The notes under the pieces: generated by a model
What the model was told of the DNA's origin: nothing
What the model saw: only the letters and a program-made list of their open reading frames with translations
Database searches by the model: none
In this document: piece after piece, positions 46,185-58,500 of the stretch
Layout: every line of letters begins with the position of its first letter
Numbering within the stretch: the first letter of the stretch is position 1
Translations under genes and position numbers: made by a program
Assembly: GCA_963377175.1 (NCBI GenBank)
Contig: CAUJNA010003241.1
Span: 551,001-615,000 of the forward strand
Direction of reading: 5' to 3'
Source: Effrenium voratum
Taxonomy: Eukaryota > Sar > Dinophyceae > Suessiales > Symbiodiniaceae
Length of the DNA stretch: 64,000 bases

Positions 46185-47997
46185 GGCCGGCCGCGATCCG
46201 CTGCAAAAGACTCGTTTGGAAAGCCAACCAGTTTTCGGAAAACCAACCAGTTTTTTTTGTTTATTTTTAGTTTTTTTTCTTCTTCTTTTTTTCGGAAAAC
46301 CCTGGGCTCCTCGTGATTCTCCCTACTTGCAAAAGCTGGCAGCTTCTTAGTGCAGGTCGGTGTCCGTGTCATTCTTCCTACCCAGACCTAGTTCCCGGGG
46401 CCTGGAGCATGCAGCATCGGGTCGCAGATTTGGCTTCCTTACGGAAATGGGATGGCCCCAAATTCGAGAACTCTGGTAACTCATGGTCAGTTCACTTGAG
46501 CCATAGCTGAAGGTTAAATCATCGCTGCGGATCTCCGCCTTGAGGGAAAACTATCGTAACTCGTCGAATTCGCCTGGAATTGGCACTACGGGGGGGGAAG
46601 GGGTTGGGGGGGTTGAAGCGTGGTTGGGGTTGCTGGCCAGTGGGGTGGGCGAAGCTGACTTTTCTCAGATATCTTTCTCAGACTTGACATGCTGCGGCAA
46701 AGGAAGCTCAACGGAGGCACCGCACTTTTCCAGCAAAGGCTCCGGATGTTGCCTCTGCGAATTCCCCTGGCAGATGCCAGCATTGGGACCCCCACAGAAA
46801 GCTTCTGAAAACGTTTCGATCAGAACACCTAGGTTCCAAGAACCCTTCATTCCCAGACCGATGTAGGAAGTATGTACCCAGATCCCTTCACATGTGCCGA
46901 ATGTTGGTCTACAGTACCTAGTGTGAGTGGGACCTGGAGTTCCCCCCGGCCAGCGGCGAAAACCCCCACGTTTCCAGCTCGATTTCCAGGCGCTCTCTCC
47001 CGGAAGGCAGAAGCTGCCAAGCGACAAGTGTCTTGGTTGCAGCCCGGATCACTCATAAAAACCATGCCCCGATGAAGTACAGTGTGGTGTGTTTAGGTCG
47101 TGTTGTTTTGCGTTGCAGGCTTCAAAGGTAAAACATGTTGCGGGGAGCTGACATTCAGGCAGAGACCAAGGAGTGACTTAGGCACTTTCATGGTTGTTGT
47201 TGGGAAACATGTTACTTTTTGCTTATTGTGGTTTAGTGGTTGAAATCCAAATCCGCTTAACTGCTAAAACCCAAATAAGTCGTTGCTCCCCAAACGTCAA
47301 CCCACCGACTTGTCGTTCTGTCTGATTTGTCGCCGGGATGTGTGACTTTGATCCAATTCCTGGGGCTTCTGAGAGTCGGATCGGATGGAGTTGAGGGATG
47401 GGAATCTTCAGCCTCTGAACAAAACGTGCCTGACATTCTACGCATTTGCCCGGCCTTGAGATAAAAACCTATCGCGCCTCTTTCTTTGGATGCGCCCATT
47501 TGGCGGGTTGACTTCAAACCAAAGGGAAACCAATTGTTGGGGGTCCATTCCGAGTCAGATCCAGATCTAGATTTGGTCTTGGCAGGCATTGCCTGACCAG
47601 CACCAACCCAACCATCAGCATCTTGTATTAATTGTTTGAGGGAACCCTGACATTTTTTTTAGTGGGGCAACGTTGGGCATGTTTTGACCGTCATCTACCG
47701 CGTGTTGAGTTCTTCATGGTGCCTCTTGATAAAGAGGAACAGAAGCCTTTGAGGTCTGGCACCCTCCGCCAGTTTTTGTGCATGAAGTGTACAGTTTGTA
47801 GCCATGGGTGGCCATGGGTCACCACCTATGGCTCCATTTTGGGGCGGATGAACACTCATGTACCACCTATTTTGATGTTCACCAGGGGTACAGGGTTTTG
47901 ACCCACAGCCCTGTGTCCTGAAAACTGGTACTCCATGTTGTCAACCCTTCCTGCATCTCGCGAGTCTTGCTATGTGCTTGTTTGCATGTTCCTTCAG
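46185..47997. other. Unassigned stretch downstream of gene C
   Basis: It starts after the gene C stop; no polyadenylation signal is recognised. A pyrimidine-rich TTTTTTCTTCTTC stretch lies at about 46267-46290. Two open, GC-rich segments near 46685-46800 and 46922-47037 (KAEAAKRQVSW) look weakly coding and could be upstream exons of the unknown gene at 47998. A family 4b element is at 47809-47914. Nothing else is seen. Confidence 0.4.
47809..47914. repeat. Family 4b element, copy 1
   Basis: GCCATGGGTGGCCATGGGTCA at the left, TTTTGACCCACAGCCCTGTG at the right, and a shared interior with 59144-59252 (CCTATGGCTCCATTTTGGGG, TTGATGTTCACCAGGGGTAC). It ends about 80 bp before an exon of the unknown gene. 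Confidence 0.78.
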
Positions 47998-48387
47998 GGC
48001 TCGGCAAGGACTTCTCTCGTGAACCAGACCAACTGCGGAATGAGTGTCAAGCTCTTGTTTCGGCGCCGCGCGAGGCGAGGTCAATCCTTGAACAGAGGCC
48101 TCTCGCTTCCTTTTTCAGCAGCTTGGATGAAGAAATCCGCCCGAGTTCATGGGGTGGGGTAAACGCTTGGCGCTGCCCCTATCCCTCGCCGGAAGATCGG
48201 CCGGGAGTTTTGGTTAGCTTTGCCTTGAAGTGCATTTTGTTTTTCTCGAGTCGGCGCACTGCGCGAGCTGGTTTCCAAGATGGTGGGTGCCTTATGGCTG
48301 GCAGGCAGGCAGCAGATGAAGGGGCTTGAGGCTGAGATGTCGTCCAAGTTGCCTTCAACCGGGCCATTTGGAATGAAACAGCTTTAG
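47998..48387 (+). CDS. Unknown protein, last two coding exons
   Basis: Exon 47998-48153 follows CCTTCAG and reads LGKDFSREPDQLRNECQALV, then SAPREARSILEQRPLASFF and SSLDEEIRPSSW. A GT donor at 48154 and an AG at 48249-48250 join it, with correct phase, to 48251-48387, reading VGALRELVSKMVGALWLAGR, then QQMKGLEAEMSSKLPSTGP and FGMKQL with a TAG stop at 48385-48387. The joined 98 residues are Leu/Glu-rich, probably helical, and show one consistent frame across a 97-bp intron, which is good evidence for a gene. No domain is recognised. Upstream exons are unresolved and could reach to 46.7 kb. Confidence 0.55.
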
Positions 48388-50803
48388 ATTGTCACACTCA
48401 CTTGATCTTGCGCGATGTCCCAAGGTTAGTTGGCCATTTCAGCAACATTCCTGTAAAGAATGGGAGAGACGTGGAGTTTTTAAATGTGCTGACTATAATA
48501 TATATATATATATATATATATTGCCAGGGCAGTTTGTTTCTTGATTCCCCGTTGGTGTTGCTATCAGTTTTGTCCCTTATTGGTTTCTGGCGGGAATTAG
48601 TATTGTCGGCCAGAGTCCCTTAGACGGTAGCAGACATGGCGATGTTTGGTCCAGAAAGTGGCACAAAAGGGACCCGTACCCCGCAGGGGACGCCACTGAA
48701 AGAAATCGCTGTTGAAGCGAAAGAGCAACGGTCCTGGCTTGTCCAATCACAGTGGGAGAGAAGCGCCAGCTCTTGTCACTTTGTAACTTTACAAACTGGA
48801 GTCGACCTTGCCACGCTGAGGACTGGCCGCCCCCTGACTTTTGAGAGCCTTTGTGGCACAGCCCCATCATGACATCCACGCGTGAGTTCTTCGGCATCAG
48901 ACGCTCGGAATCCGAGCCGCCCATTGGTTTGGCAGTTTGGCGTGTTGGAAGCGGGGTTCTCGAGTTGCAAGACTCTGGTTTACATGCGCATGGCAACGCC
49001 CAATGACTGCAAAAAGTGACATTGCGCAACCCATGTATCTTGAGTCTGGTCATGTGTGCAGGGAGCCAGTTGGGCCCTCAGAGCACATCACAGCGCCGCC
49101 GAACCCACAGCGTGTCGTGGCGCGAAGTCGTGCGAAATTTGATGTCATGGGGGCGTGCTGGTTGGCTGACCTTTTGTGCAATATGGGTGCGTCCAAAACC
49201 TGGGCCCGCTGCGGTTTCCCGTGAAAATTCGGGGGACCCTCGAAACGCGCGGCTCACGTTTCTGATTCAATTTTGGAGACACCCGCACTGGTCCGCCAAT
49301 GCACACAAAGCGTCCACACAAGGTTTCTTGTCGGAGGGCACTGGCCTTTGCCCGAGCCAGTCCGGAGCTACCGTCGGACCGCTCCGAAATTTCGTTTCGC
49401 CACAGCTGGTTCTGGTTCTCGAGGTTTGGAGTTGGAATGACTCACTCGAAATTCTCTGAGAACCATCGAGTTGACAGGCCAGGTGTTTTGTACAGCTGGA
49501 AAACACCGTTTTTCTACCGCTTTCCCGCTGCCAGAGATGAGCGTTGGGTTCAGCTGGCGCTGAGTGGGAATTTTGTGCAGTGCTCCAACAAGTGAGCGTT
49601 GGCCAATCCATCGCGAGATAAATTAGAAATAAGAAGAACTGCTCAGTTATTCAGTGGCACCCTTTTTCCTTTTTTGTTGGTGGCTGCCCCGGTAAAAATG
49701 TTTCTTTGTTTCCAGTGTCACTGAACAACTGAGACTGGCGTCTCATTTGCTTTTGATGCGTCACTTGAGCCATCGCGCCATGGACACATACTTTGTTATG
49801 AGTCCAGAAGGAAGAACACCAAATGACAGTCTAAACGCAACGGCCCGCTCACGCAGTTGATCACCTGGCGGTAGCTTAATCAAGCATGGCCAGGTGTCAA
49901 ACATCGGATTGTAGAGTAGTAGGGTTCGCTGAAAGAAGCTTGCACAACCTGCCCATTTAGCTGTTTTCCCTTTTACTTTTGGAGGGATCAGCGCTATTTA
50001 TGACTTTCACCCTGCCCCCCACCTCGCCGCAGCCCTTAATTTGGCTTTGCAAAGGAGGGGGCGGGCAGTTGGAGACTTGGCGTGCAAGAAACGCCGAACC
50101 AGGAGGACCAGGAGAAGCCGAGTGTGTGTTTTTTTTTTTGGCGGGGGGGGGGGGGTGGCAGGCCGTGTTCAGAGGCCGAAACATCAGGTTACCCCAAATT
50201 GGTGGTTTGGATTGGTGGTTTGGGGATTTGAACTAGTTGTTCTTGTAGAAGGTAAATGGGAAACTGGATGACCGCTAAACCCCCGATTCAACTCCAAACC
50301 AATTCGCGGGAAGCTGATTAAACAATTGCCCGGTCTGAATAGTCACCCAAGAGCCGAGAGGTTTTCACTGGAATGAACCTTTTGGAGATTCCCTGAAAGG
50401 TAATCATAGGGGATGGTTTATAGGTGTCATTCCAACTCATTCCCTGTTTGGCCGTTCCAATGGCTGATGGCTCGCCCGTCCAAAGGGCTGGTTTTCGGTC
50501 CGATGCGAGTCGGTGCGGTGGTACCCACTCAGGCGGTTTTCAACCAGAGATCGAGCTCAGCTGGGTTTGCTTGATCAAATCTCATCAAATGTAAGTAGAG
50601 GGCCAGATTGGGAGGGTCTAGATTGGGATGGTTTTTAAGACAACCCCAGAAATATATTTTGTGTATGTTTAAAGTGTTTTTTGGCAAGGTAATTCATATA
50701 TTTGCAGATTTACTTAAATCATGGTATTTCCTGCAAAGGTATGGTTTGAGCACAGTGTAGTTTCTTGATCTATGCTGGCACTGACGGGCACAATGTGAGT
50801 GAG

Positions 50804-50965
50804 AGGCTGATTGATTGATTTGATTTGATTGATTGATTGATTGACTGACTGACTGACTGACTGACTGACTGACTGACTGACTGACTGACTGACTGGTTGA
50901 TTGATTGATTGATGGATGGATGGATGGATGGATTGATTGATTGATTGATTGATTGATGGATTGAG
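50804..50965. repeat. Compound tetranucleotide microsatellite (TTGA)(CTGA)(TGGA)
   Basis: Blocks of TTGA, then about 17 CTGA units, then TTGA, TGGA and TTGA again. It yields a SQSVSQ/INQSIN-type pseudo-ORF on the - strand, not a gene. Confidence 0.96.
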
Positions 50966-52452
50966 TGGGCAGCTCATGACACATTGTGATTCTGAAGGCT
51001 GTGGAAGGTCATGTCAAGTGCATCAGAAAGCATGGTAGTTTGGAAACAATCAATTTGGCATGTCTCACAACAACACTTTAAAGGCAGGTTAAAGGCAGGG
51101 GCAATTTGGTTGGCCCCGAAAATATATCTCAAAAAATCTAACAAATCTCAACAACTGCATTGTTTGGCATTTTTGTCTTTTTATCTCAAAATATATCTTT
51201 TTATCTCAACACATCTCGGGACGAATATAGTGCAATAGTACTTTAAAGGCAGTGTCAATTTTGGGAACCCCAAACATATTTCTCAAAAAGTCTCAACAAG
51301 TCTCCAAAAATCTCGAACGTTCTGATTTGCTCAAGTAAAACAAGTGTCACGTATCTCCTGGATTTGTGGTCAGGAAGCAGCAACACTACAGAACAGTAGG
51401 TCCGATTCGCGCAGTCAAACCAATTTGTTAAGTCAAGCTGGGGTCAGCTGATGTTCAAACGTTTGGACAATCTGAAGCAACACAAGAGGCGGAGACGAAT
51501 AGCTATACATATATATATATATATATTGAGTGGCTCTCGAATCGTACTGGAAAGTGAGCTGGAACCGATAGCTAGCAAAATGACAAGCAGTCAGCGGAAT
51601 AGTGTTAGGCCAACCTGGAGTACAACACCAATGGGCGGAATATAGCTATAAAAAGATGATGATCCAAGTAAAAGGCGCTAGACACTTACTGCATGAACAT
51701 ACTGATTGACTTGAGAAATTGTTTTTATCCCTTTTTTCTTAGGTAAATGACAATATATTTGCATACATATGTTGTCAATGAGCAAATTCGTGTTTGGAAA
51801 CCCTCCTGAACTAAACTCTGCTGATCTGAGCCTGAAATTCTGGTCAATGAAAATCAGCTGAGTTGGTAATGAGGGAGTCCTTGACATTCGATTTGGAGAA
51901 TCCATGTGTCCAGGTGAACTGGCCATATTTTCCACCTGACTTGATGGCACGGGGGACGTCCCCAATGTGTTTTTGAACAATGCCCCGCGGCTCGCCGTTC
52001 ACTTTACGGGTTGCTTCGGGTTGGCTTTTCATGGCTTGTGCCAAACCCCGAGGGGGCACAGAGAAACACATTTCTTGACCCCAGGGGAGCAAGTGCTCAC
52101 GTTGCGCGTCGATGAAATCCACAGGAGAAAGACGAGATTTGCCCCTGGGTGATTAAAGGGAAACAAAGGGACTCGCAACGGCAGCTCTGCAGAGGGAACT
52201 TTTGCCCTGGGCTTCCCAACGCCCCCAGAATGGCAACTGGGACCCAATTTGGACGACACCCCTGAAGGGTAAAAGTATATAATGGTGGTTACATTAACAT
52301 ACGTTAACCCAACTCATTGTTTAATTTGCTGGTGTCCCTGAATCGGGCTGAGTCATGCAATTGTTGCCATCTTAGCACCCTATGTGTTGGTCACTGAACC
52401 CCAGTTCGCTTTTTTGCGACATGTTTTACCCGATCCTCGGGTATTTGCGCAG

Positions 52453-52560
52453 GACATGTTCTCCAGTGCTGTGGCGCGAGATCGATCTTCGGAGGAGCGA
52501 AGCGGAGACGGAGTTTTGCGGGATGGGGGGAGTGAAACGCGGGGTCCATCTCGCACGTGG
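52453..52560 (+). CDS. Candidate exon, unknown protein
   Basis: After TTTGCGCAG the frame reads DMFSSAVARDRSSEERSGDG, then VLRDGGSETRGPSRTW, polar and charged with GC-rich codons. The opposite strand is also open, so this is weak. It could be an upstream exon of gene D or belong with 53162-53297. Confidence 0.3.
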
Positions 52561-52844
52561 GTGTTGCTTTGTGCAGGGGAGCCACCCAAAATAGGCAAAA
52601 AATGGTTGGTGTCTTTTTGGTTTGGTGTCGTTTTGGTTTGCCAAAGCAAAAAAAGGCACCCCCCACCTGCATGTGGCTTGGGTGAGACTTTTGGAGGGTA
52701 CCCCTGTTTTAGGTTTGTTCGGAAATTGAGAGGGAAACCCACCAGCTTTGGCGCCGAAGTCCCTTTCAAGTCCTGCCCACTTGCGGACCATAGGCCAAGG
52801 ATTGGGTGTCCACTTTCGGACCAAAAGGATCTCCTGAAACTAGG

Positions 52845-52955
52845 GGTTGATTGTCCATTGTTTTCAGCCATCGTCCTTTTCAAACACCAGCCATTTCCCC
52901 AGGGTTTTGGGTGATTTTCTAGAAAGATTCGGATCCCTGGAAAGAATGGAAATGG
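52845..52955. repeat. Short inverted-end element, family 7, copy 2
   Basis: GGTTGATTGTCCATTGTTTTC at left, GATCCCTGGAAAGAATGGAAA at right. Shared blocks CCAGCCATTTCCCCAGGGTTT and TTTTCTAGAAAGA with the copy at 60657-60765. Confidence 0.72.
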
Positions 52956-53161
52956 AAGTTACCCCTATCGTGTCCATGAAAAGCTGGTCAAAAAGACCAG
53001 CCCTGGCTGGTGCCGAAGAAGAGCAGAGCAAGAGGATTTTGTTGTACGGAGCAGGAGTCAAAAAAAGATGGTAGAGCTGTTGATCATAGGTGTCCCTTTT
53101 GGTTTGATTTGGTCGAAAGATAGAGGGCACTGGTGTACATGGTGGTTCAATCAACTACCAG

Positions 53162-53297
53162 GGCCATCGATTTTCCCAAAAAGGACGCCTATGCTGTTGA
53201 TGCATTTCGACAAAGCCTCCTGAAGCCAGAAGCTGAGGCAATATCACACGCACCGGACACACAAAACTGTGATTTGCTGAACACATGTGCCGCGTGA
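53162..53297 (+). CDS. Candidate terminal exon, unknown protein
   Basis: After the acceptor ACCAG the frame reads AIDFPKKDAYAVDAFRQSLL, then KPEAEAISHAPDTQNCDLLN and a TGA stop at 53295-53297. The composition looks coding. No domain is recognised, and the upstream exon is unknown. Confidence 0.35.
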
Positions 53298-54725
53298 GCA
53301 GTGTGACAAATGAGACCAAATTGACGTATTCAATTGTTGCTTGCTACATGGCACCCGCAAGTCATTCAGGAACACACGCATGCTGTTGCAGAAACGCGCT
53401 GCAGGGTAGTTGGTGAAAAGCACCCCCCCCCCCCCCCACAGGCTGCACCCCATTTTTCATCAACTAGAGTTTTCCGGTACAATGATCGCGGCAAACGCGG
53501 AAAGCAGTCAGAAAGCCACCATTTGCAAGGCAAATGAATTTGGCAGCTCAATCCTTGGCGCGATGTTTTCACCGGAAGTCATAAGCATCACATGTCTCGG
53601 AGCTGGGCTTTCTTCAAAGTGTTCATATTTTTCATCGGAAAAGCCACCGTGCATCAGTTTGTTTGTGCTTTTTTTTCCTCTTTTTTTTTCTCCGGAGGGC
53701 GCATTGACCAAAAGGAGTGTGCAGGTAGTACACAACTTTCCCATTGTTGAATGAATCGTTCGTATAATCGGTGGTTGCCTCCAAAGAGTGATCCAGATCC
53801 CATCTACACATGGCATGCACCCCTATCCACCACGGATTCTGCATTACCAACTGGGTTTCCAGCCCTGGGGCTGACAGAGTCCTAAAGCAAATCACGCGAA
53901 TCAGCGCCTCACTTGCCCAGCACATTGTCGGCAAATTCATTCCGCTTAGCTGGTGAGTCCTCAAGAGTAGGGGCCAATTTATGCTCAAGAGTCTCTTTGA
54001 CCCCATTCATGATTGATAGTGTTTGAGGGGGTTTCCCAGTGCAAGTTACAAGGTGAAAGACCAGCTCACCCATGAGGGTGCTTTACTAGGGGACTCCTTT
54101 CTTCCAGTTCGCAAGTTCAATCCACCTGTGTGAACAAAAGATGCATTGGAAACCCCCCCCCACGTGGGCAAGGGAAACCGATGAAAGCGGGGGAATTGCG
54201 CGTCTGGGTGTGTGAGTTTGTTTGAAGATTTCTGCGCGGAAAGTCACAATTTTAAGGTCCAGTTTGGGCACGTGTCGAGGTTGATGTGATTTACCCGTGG
54301 CGTCTTTGGCGTTTTTTGGAGTGGCAGATGACTTCGGGAAACTCTCAGTTGGCGAACTAGTTCTTGTAGAGTGTGAATGGAGAACCACTGGAAGCACCAG
54401 GTAACCTACCCACCAACCAAGCCACCAATCATGCGGGAAGCTGAATTTCGCGACAGGAGATGCACTTCCCCGAGCGAGAGAGCTCCCCGGAGGACCCGAG
54501 ACCCTTGCGACTCGCTGTGCGGATGTTCCAAAAGGGTCTTTGGATGTCGGCCTGTGGCTCTCGGTAGGGGTGATTCTGACTCCCACTGTTTTGTGCCACA
54601 AACCAAGTGGGCTGTTGCTTTTCTTAAAGTGTCTGTTTGTTTAAGGCAACTTCTGGCATAACTGGTTTGCCTTTTTGCTTTTCTCGTCTTCAGCACTCCC
54701 AATCGGGAAATTCTCAGTCAACCAA

Positions 54726-55307
54726 AGGAGCCGCCATACAGTTGCCGAGCGAAAACGGGGTCGCCCAGGACCTCCGGCAGCAGCTCGTGGTGCAAAACAC
54801 CTTCCTGGACCTCTCAGGCGGCGTGAGCCTGGCCCTCAGATCTACGGGTGGCGTCGCCCAAGTTTTCCCTGAAAGCCGGGCTTTGGTGCCCTGGAAGGGT
54901 TTCCCCGAGCTTGAAGTGGCTTTTCCGTTCAAAACTTGCTCATAGGACAAACCTAGACCTTTGGTTCAGAGGGGAATTGCAAGCCAGAATGATGGCAGAA
55001 GCAAAACCATGGGTGACTCGAAGCAGAAAGAATTCATTGCTGATTCGTCACGGGATTGGGTTCAACGTAAGCAGGGGAAAACACGTTGGTGCGTACACCT
55101 TCCTCGCATAGGGAAGTCAAGAGGAAACCACCACTGCGGGGGTATCAACAAAAAGACACTCATAGAGAAGCGCGTATCCCTCCACCTCCGCCTAGTGCAT
55201 GGTGTTGGCCGATCCGTTGGACTTGCAGCAAGACACAAGCTACCAACACTACTGGACAAGGCATGATGTTGCTGGTTGGTTGGTTGGTTGGTTGGTTGGT
55301 TGCTTGG

Positions 55308-55338
<31 letters not shown>

Positions 55339-55387
55339 GTTGGTTGGTTGGTTGGTTGCTTGCTTGCTTGCTTGGTTGGTTGGTTGG

Positions 55388-55422
<35 letters not shown>

Positions 55423-55479
55423 GTTGGTTGGTTGGTTGGTTGGTTGGTTGGTTGCTTGCTTGCTTGGTTGGTTGGTTGG

Positions 55480-55510
<31 letters not shown>

Positions 55511-55523
55511 GTTGGTTGGTTGG

Positions 55524-55558
<35 letters not shown>

Positions 55559-58500
55559 GTTGGTTGGTTGGTTGGTTGGTTGTTTAGATCTGTTCAAGGG
55601 TTCTGGGACGCGTGCCAACGTGAAGATCCATCAGGTGCCATGGAACGGTTCACCCAGCTGCGGCGGGTGAGGTCTGCCGGGAAGCCTGATGAGTCTCTGA
55701 GAGGTGGAGGGCTGGAACAATCCGGGGAGAAGGCTACCAACGAAGACTTCTCTTCAACAAGGAAACCTGGGATTGTTCCAATTTGAAAATAGTATGGAGG
55801 GGTATTTTTTAAAGAGTGTGTTTCTTCTTTTGGCTTCTTGGTTTCTTGGCTTTTGCTTGTCTTTTCGGCTTCTTGGCTTCTTGGCTTTTCGGCTTCTTGG
55901 CTTTTTGGCTTCTCGGCTTCTTGGCTTTTTAGCTTCTCGGCTTCTTGGCTTTTCGCATCCGTTGCATTCCCAGTTGGTTTTTGACATTGGCTTCCCGCAT
56001 CCTCAGCATCACCAGTTCCTCTCCGGCAAGTGTTCTTTATATTTATGTTTATGTATGTCTGCATGTATGTATGTCTGTATGTATGCACTTCTTCGAACAT
56101 CATAGCGAAGCAAGCCCCCCCACCCACCCCCCCACCCCCCAATATCGCATCCTTTCTTGAACCTTTGCACCCCTAATTGAATCATCACTTTTAGAACATC
56201 ATTGCCGGGGGATGCCGCCCCCCCAAAACCCCCCGCTACTTTTTAGAGTTTGTACAAAGATGTAATTGCACCCCTATTTGAATCATCACTTTTTCGATCA
56301 TCATTGAGCCGCCGCCCCCCCCCCCCCAAACCCCCCGCTACTTTTTAGAACAAAGATGTAATTGCACCCCTATTTGAATCATCACTTCTTCGTACATCAT
56401 GGGGGGGGCTGCCGCCCCGCCCCAACCGCCCCGCTACTTTTTAGAGTTTGTACAGAGATACAATTGCACCCCTATTTGAATCATCACTTCTTCGAACATC
56501 ATGGGGGGGCGCTGCCGCCCCCCCCCTCCGCTACTGTCTACAAAGATTTAATTGCACGCCTGGTTGAATCATCACTTCTTCGAACATCATGGGGGGGGGG
56601 CTGCCGCCCTTTCTTTTCTGCAGAGATTTTATTGCACGCCTATTTGAATCATCACTTCTTCAAACATCATGGGGGGGAGGGGGGCTGCCGCCCCCCAACC
56701 CCCCCGCTACTTTTTACTGTTTTTTCTTTTTTTTACAGGGGTTGAAATGACCTCCTATTTGAATCATTATTTGTTCGACCCGTCAACCCGCCAACTACGT
56801 TTTGTTTTTTTTCACCCACGATTTGTTGGTGATGCTGGGGATGTTGGTTGGACAGGCAGGGGATGATGTAAAATACATTAATTTCGCAAGACAATGCTGT
56901 AAAATACGACATTTTACTGGCCAAGACGAAAAACGAAAAACACCACAAAAAATAAGCTCAGGTGATATCCCCCGCAGAACCTCGTGGAACCCCGGTGAAA
57001 CCCTCGTGGAACCTTACATACATGATGGTTGTTTGGTGCACGTCGTGAAGCGGGGTCAATGGCAACCAACCCAAGCGTTTTGGCACCAGAAAGAAAGCGC
57101 CACCTTCTCGGCCAGTTTACATGGGCTGCCTTTAGAAAGTGTATGTTGAAAGGGGACATATATGGGTGTTCTCTCAAAATAGGGGACCCCTTTTTTGGAT
57201 GGTCTTAAACGGAGACCAAAAGGACACCACCTTACCTGGAGGCTTCATGTAGGACCCTTGTCCCACTCCAGCCCACAAGGGGCGATGACCGAGCCAAGGA
57301 CCCCACGCTGGCTGTTGAAAGCGAAGGCGATGGCGAGACTGAGGACGCGTGGAGGCTGTAGAAAGCATGAATCGCCCAGTAACTCGGGGTCTCTGTTTTG
57401 AGAAGAACTTCACATAGCCACTATACTAGGGCACATGTGGTCAAAATGTTCAGTACTCGATCTGAGAGGGACATGGGGTACTCACTAAGTTTCCGTCACA
57501 AACCAGGGGGACGTACGACAAGGACTGCAAACTTACTTTCATGGTTCTTCCGTGGTCCTATTTGTGAAAATCCAACCCCCCCGCATCTTATTCATTGAGC
57601 CGCCAATCTTTTACCCCCCATTTTTCCATGTCCCTGTTGACTATACGGCAGAAGAAAGGGTATCATCTCGCAGGAGGCTCCAGCTTCGGAAGTGCCTGAG
57701 ATCGTCGAGAGGCGGCTGGCGAGCTCACCGATTCGCGGGCGAAGCGCGCTATGGTCGAGGTCCTTCACTTGTGAACCCCTGATTTCAGGTTTCGGACGTA
57801 ACATTTTGCAGAATCATGCCCCGTTTGGTCAGTTTGGCTGAACATGTATTGAACACTGGTTTCAGGTCTTGTGGTCGTCATTTACAGTGAAATATGTATT
57901 TGTGCTAATAGGACACCTACGTAGGCATGCAGGTGCTATGTGTGCAATTGTCAGGACACCTGGCTTCTTGGTGTTTGCAACATGATGCCTTTCAAAAAAT
58001 CATTCGCAGACTGGCCTGTGCAATCTCGATACATGTGGTTACCTGGTTGGTGAAAACAAATCCGATGTACTCATATGATCAATCTGAGAGGAGCAAGGGA
58101 ACCTCAAAGAGACCGGACCGAGCCATCCCTTGAGGCTAGCAAGCCTGGCAAGCGAAGAGCAGGAGGCGCATGTACCAGAATCCTGGCGGGAAGCTCAAAG
58201 GCAACTGCCTTGAGTTTTACTTGGTTCGATCTTTGCCCTGTGTGTACATTATATTATATATACATAGATGTATTTATCTACACATGTGATTGCGAAACGG
58301 TTTGTGCGTCAAGCTGTTGCGAAACGGAGCCAATCGCCGGCAACTGGAGGCTTCCTTCATGGCCACTTGAGCTAAGGGGTCGACCTGGGTTGGTGTAAAC
58401 GTCTGCAGGGCTCAAGGGGCTTCTGCACTTCTCGGCCCTTCTCGCGCCAACTTTCCCATCGAATCCGCAAAAAGGGCGCCGGAGGATCACGATAGACAGG

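Larger units (their letters stand above)
48388..54725. other. Unassigned stretch upstream of gene D
   Basis: Contents: an AT run (48496-48521), a family 6 copy (50369-50449), a TTGGTTTGG-type repeat (about 50195-50312, related to about 14739-14850 and 54340-54440), a (TTGA/CTGA/TGGA) microsatellite (50804-50965), a family 7 element (52845-52955) and exon-like segments at 52453-52560 and 53162-53297. Poly-G/C runs occur at 50136-50155 and 53425-53440. Open frames on both strands at 52380-52880 overlap, and only one segment looks coding. Confidence 0.4.

Noticed and set aside
55274..55583. Possible CRISPR-like array
   Set aside because: The blocks are simple tetranucleotide runs without unique spacers, and the genome is eukaryotic.
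55086..55786. Leu/Trp/Gly-rich open frames that look like membrane proteins
   Set aside because: They translate the TTGG/TTGC microsatellite. All three frames are open and the apparent membrane segments are repeat artefacts.
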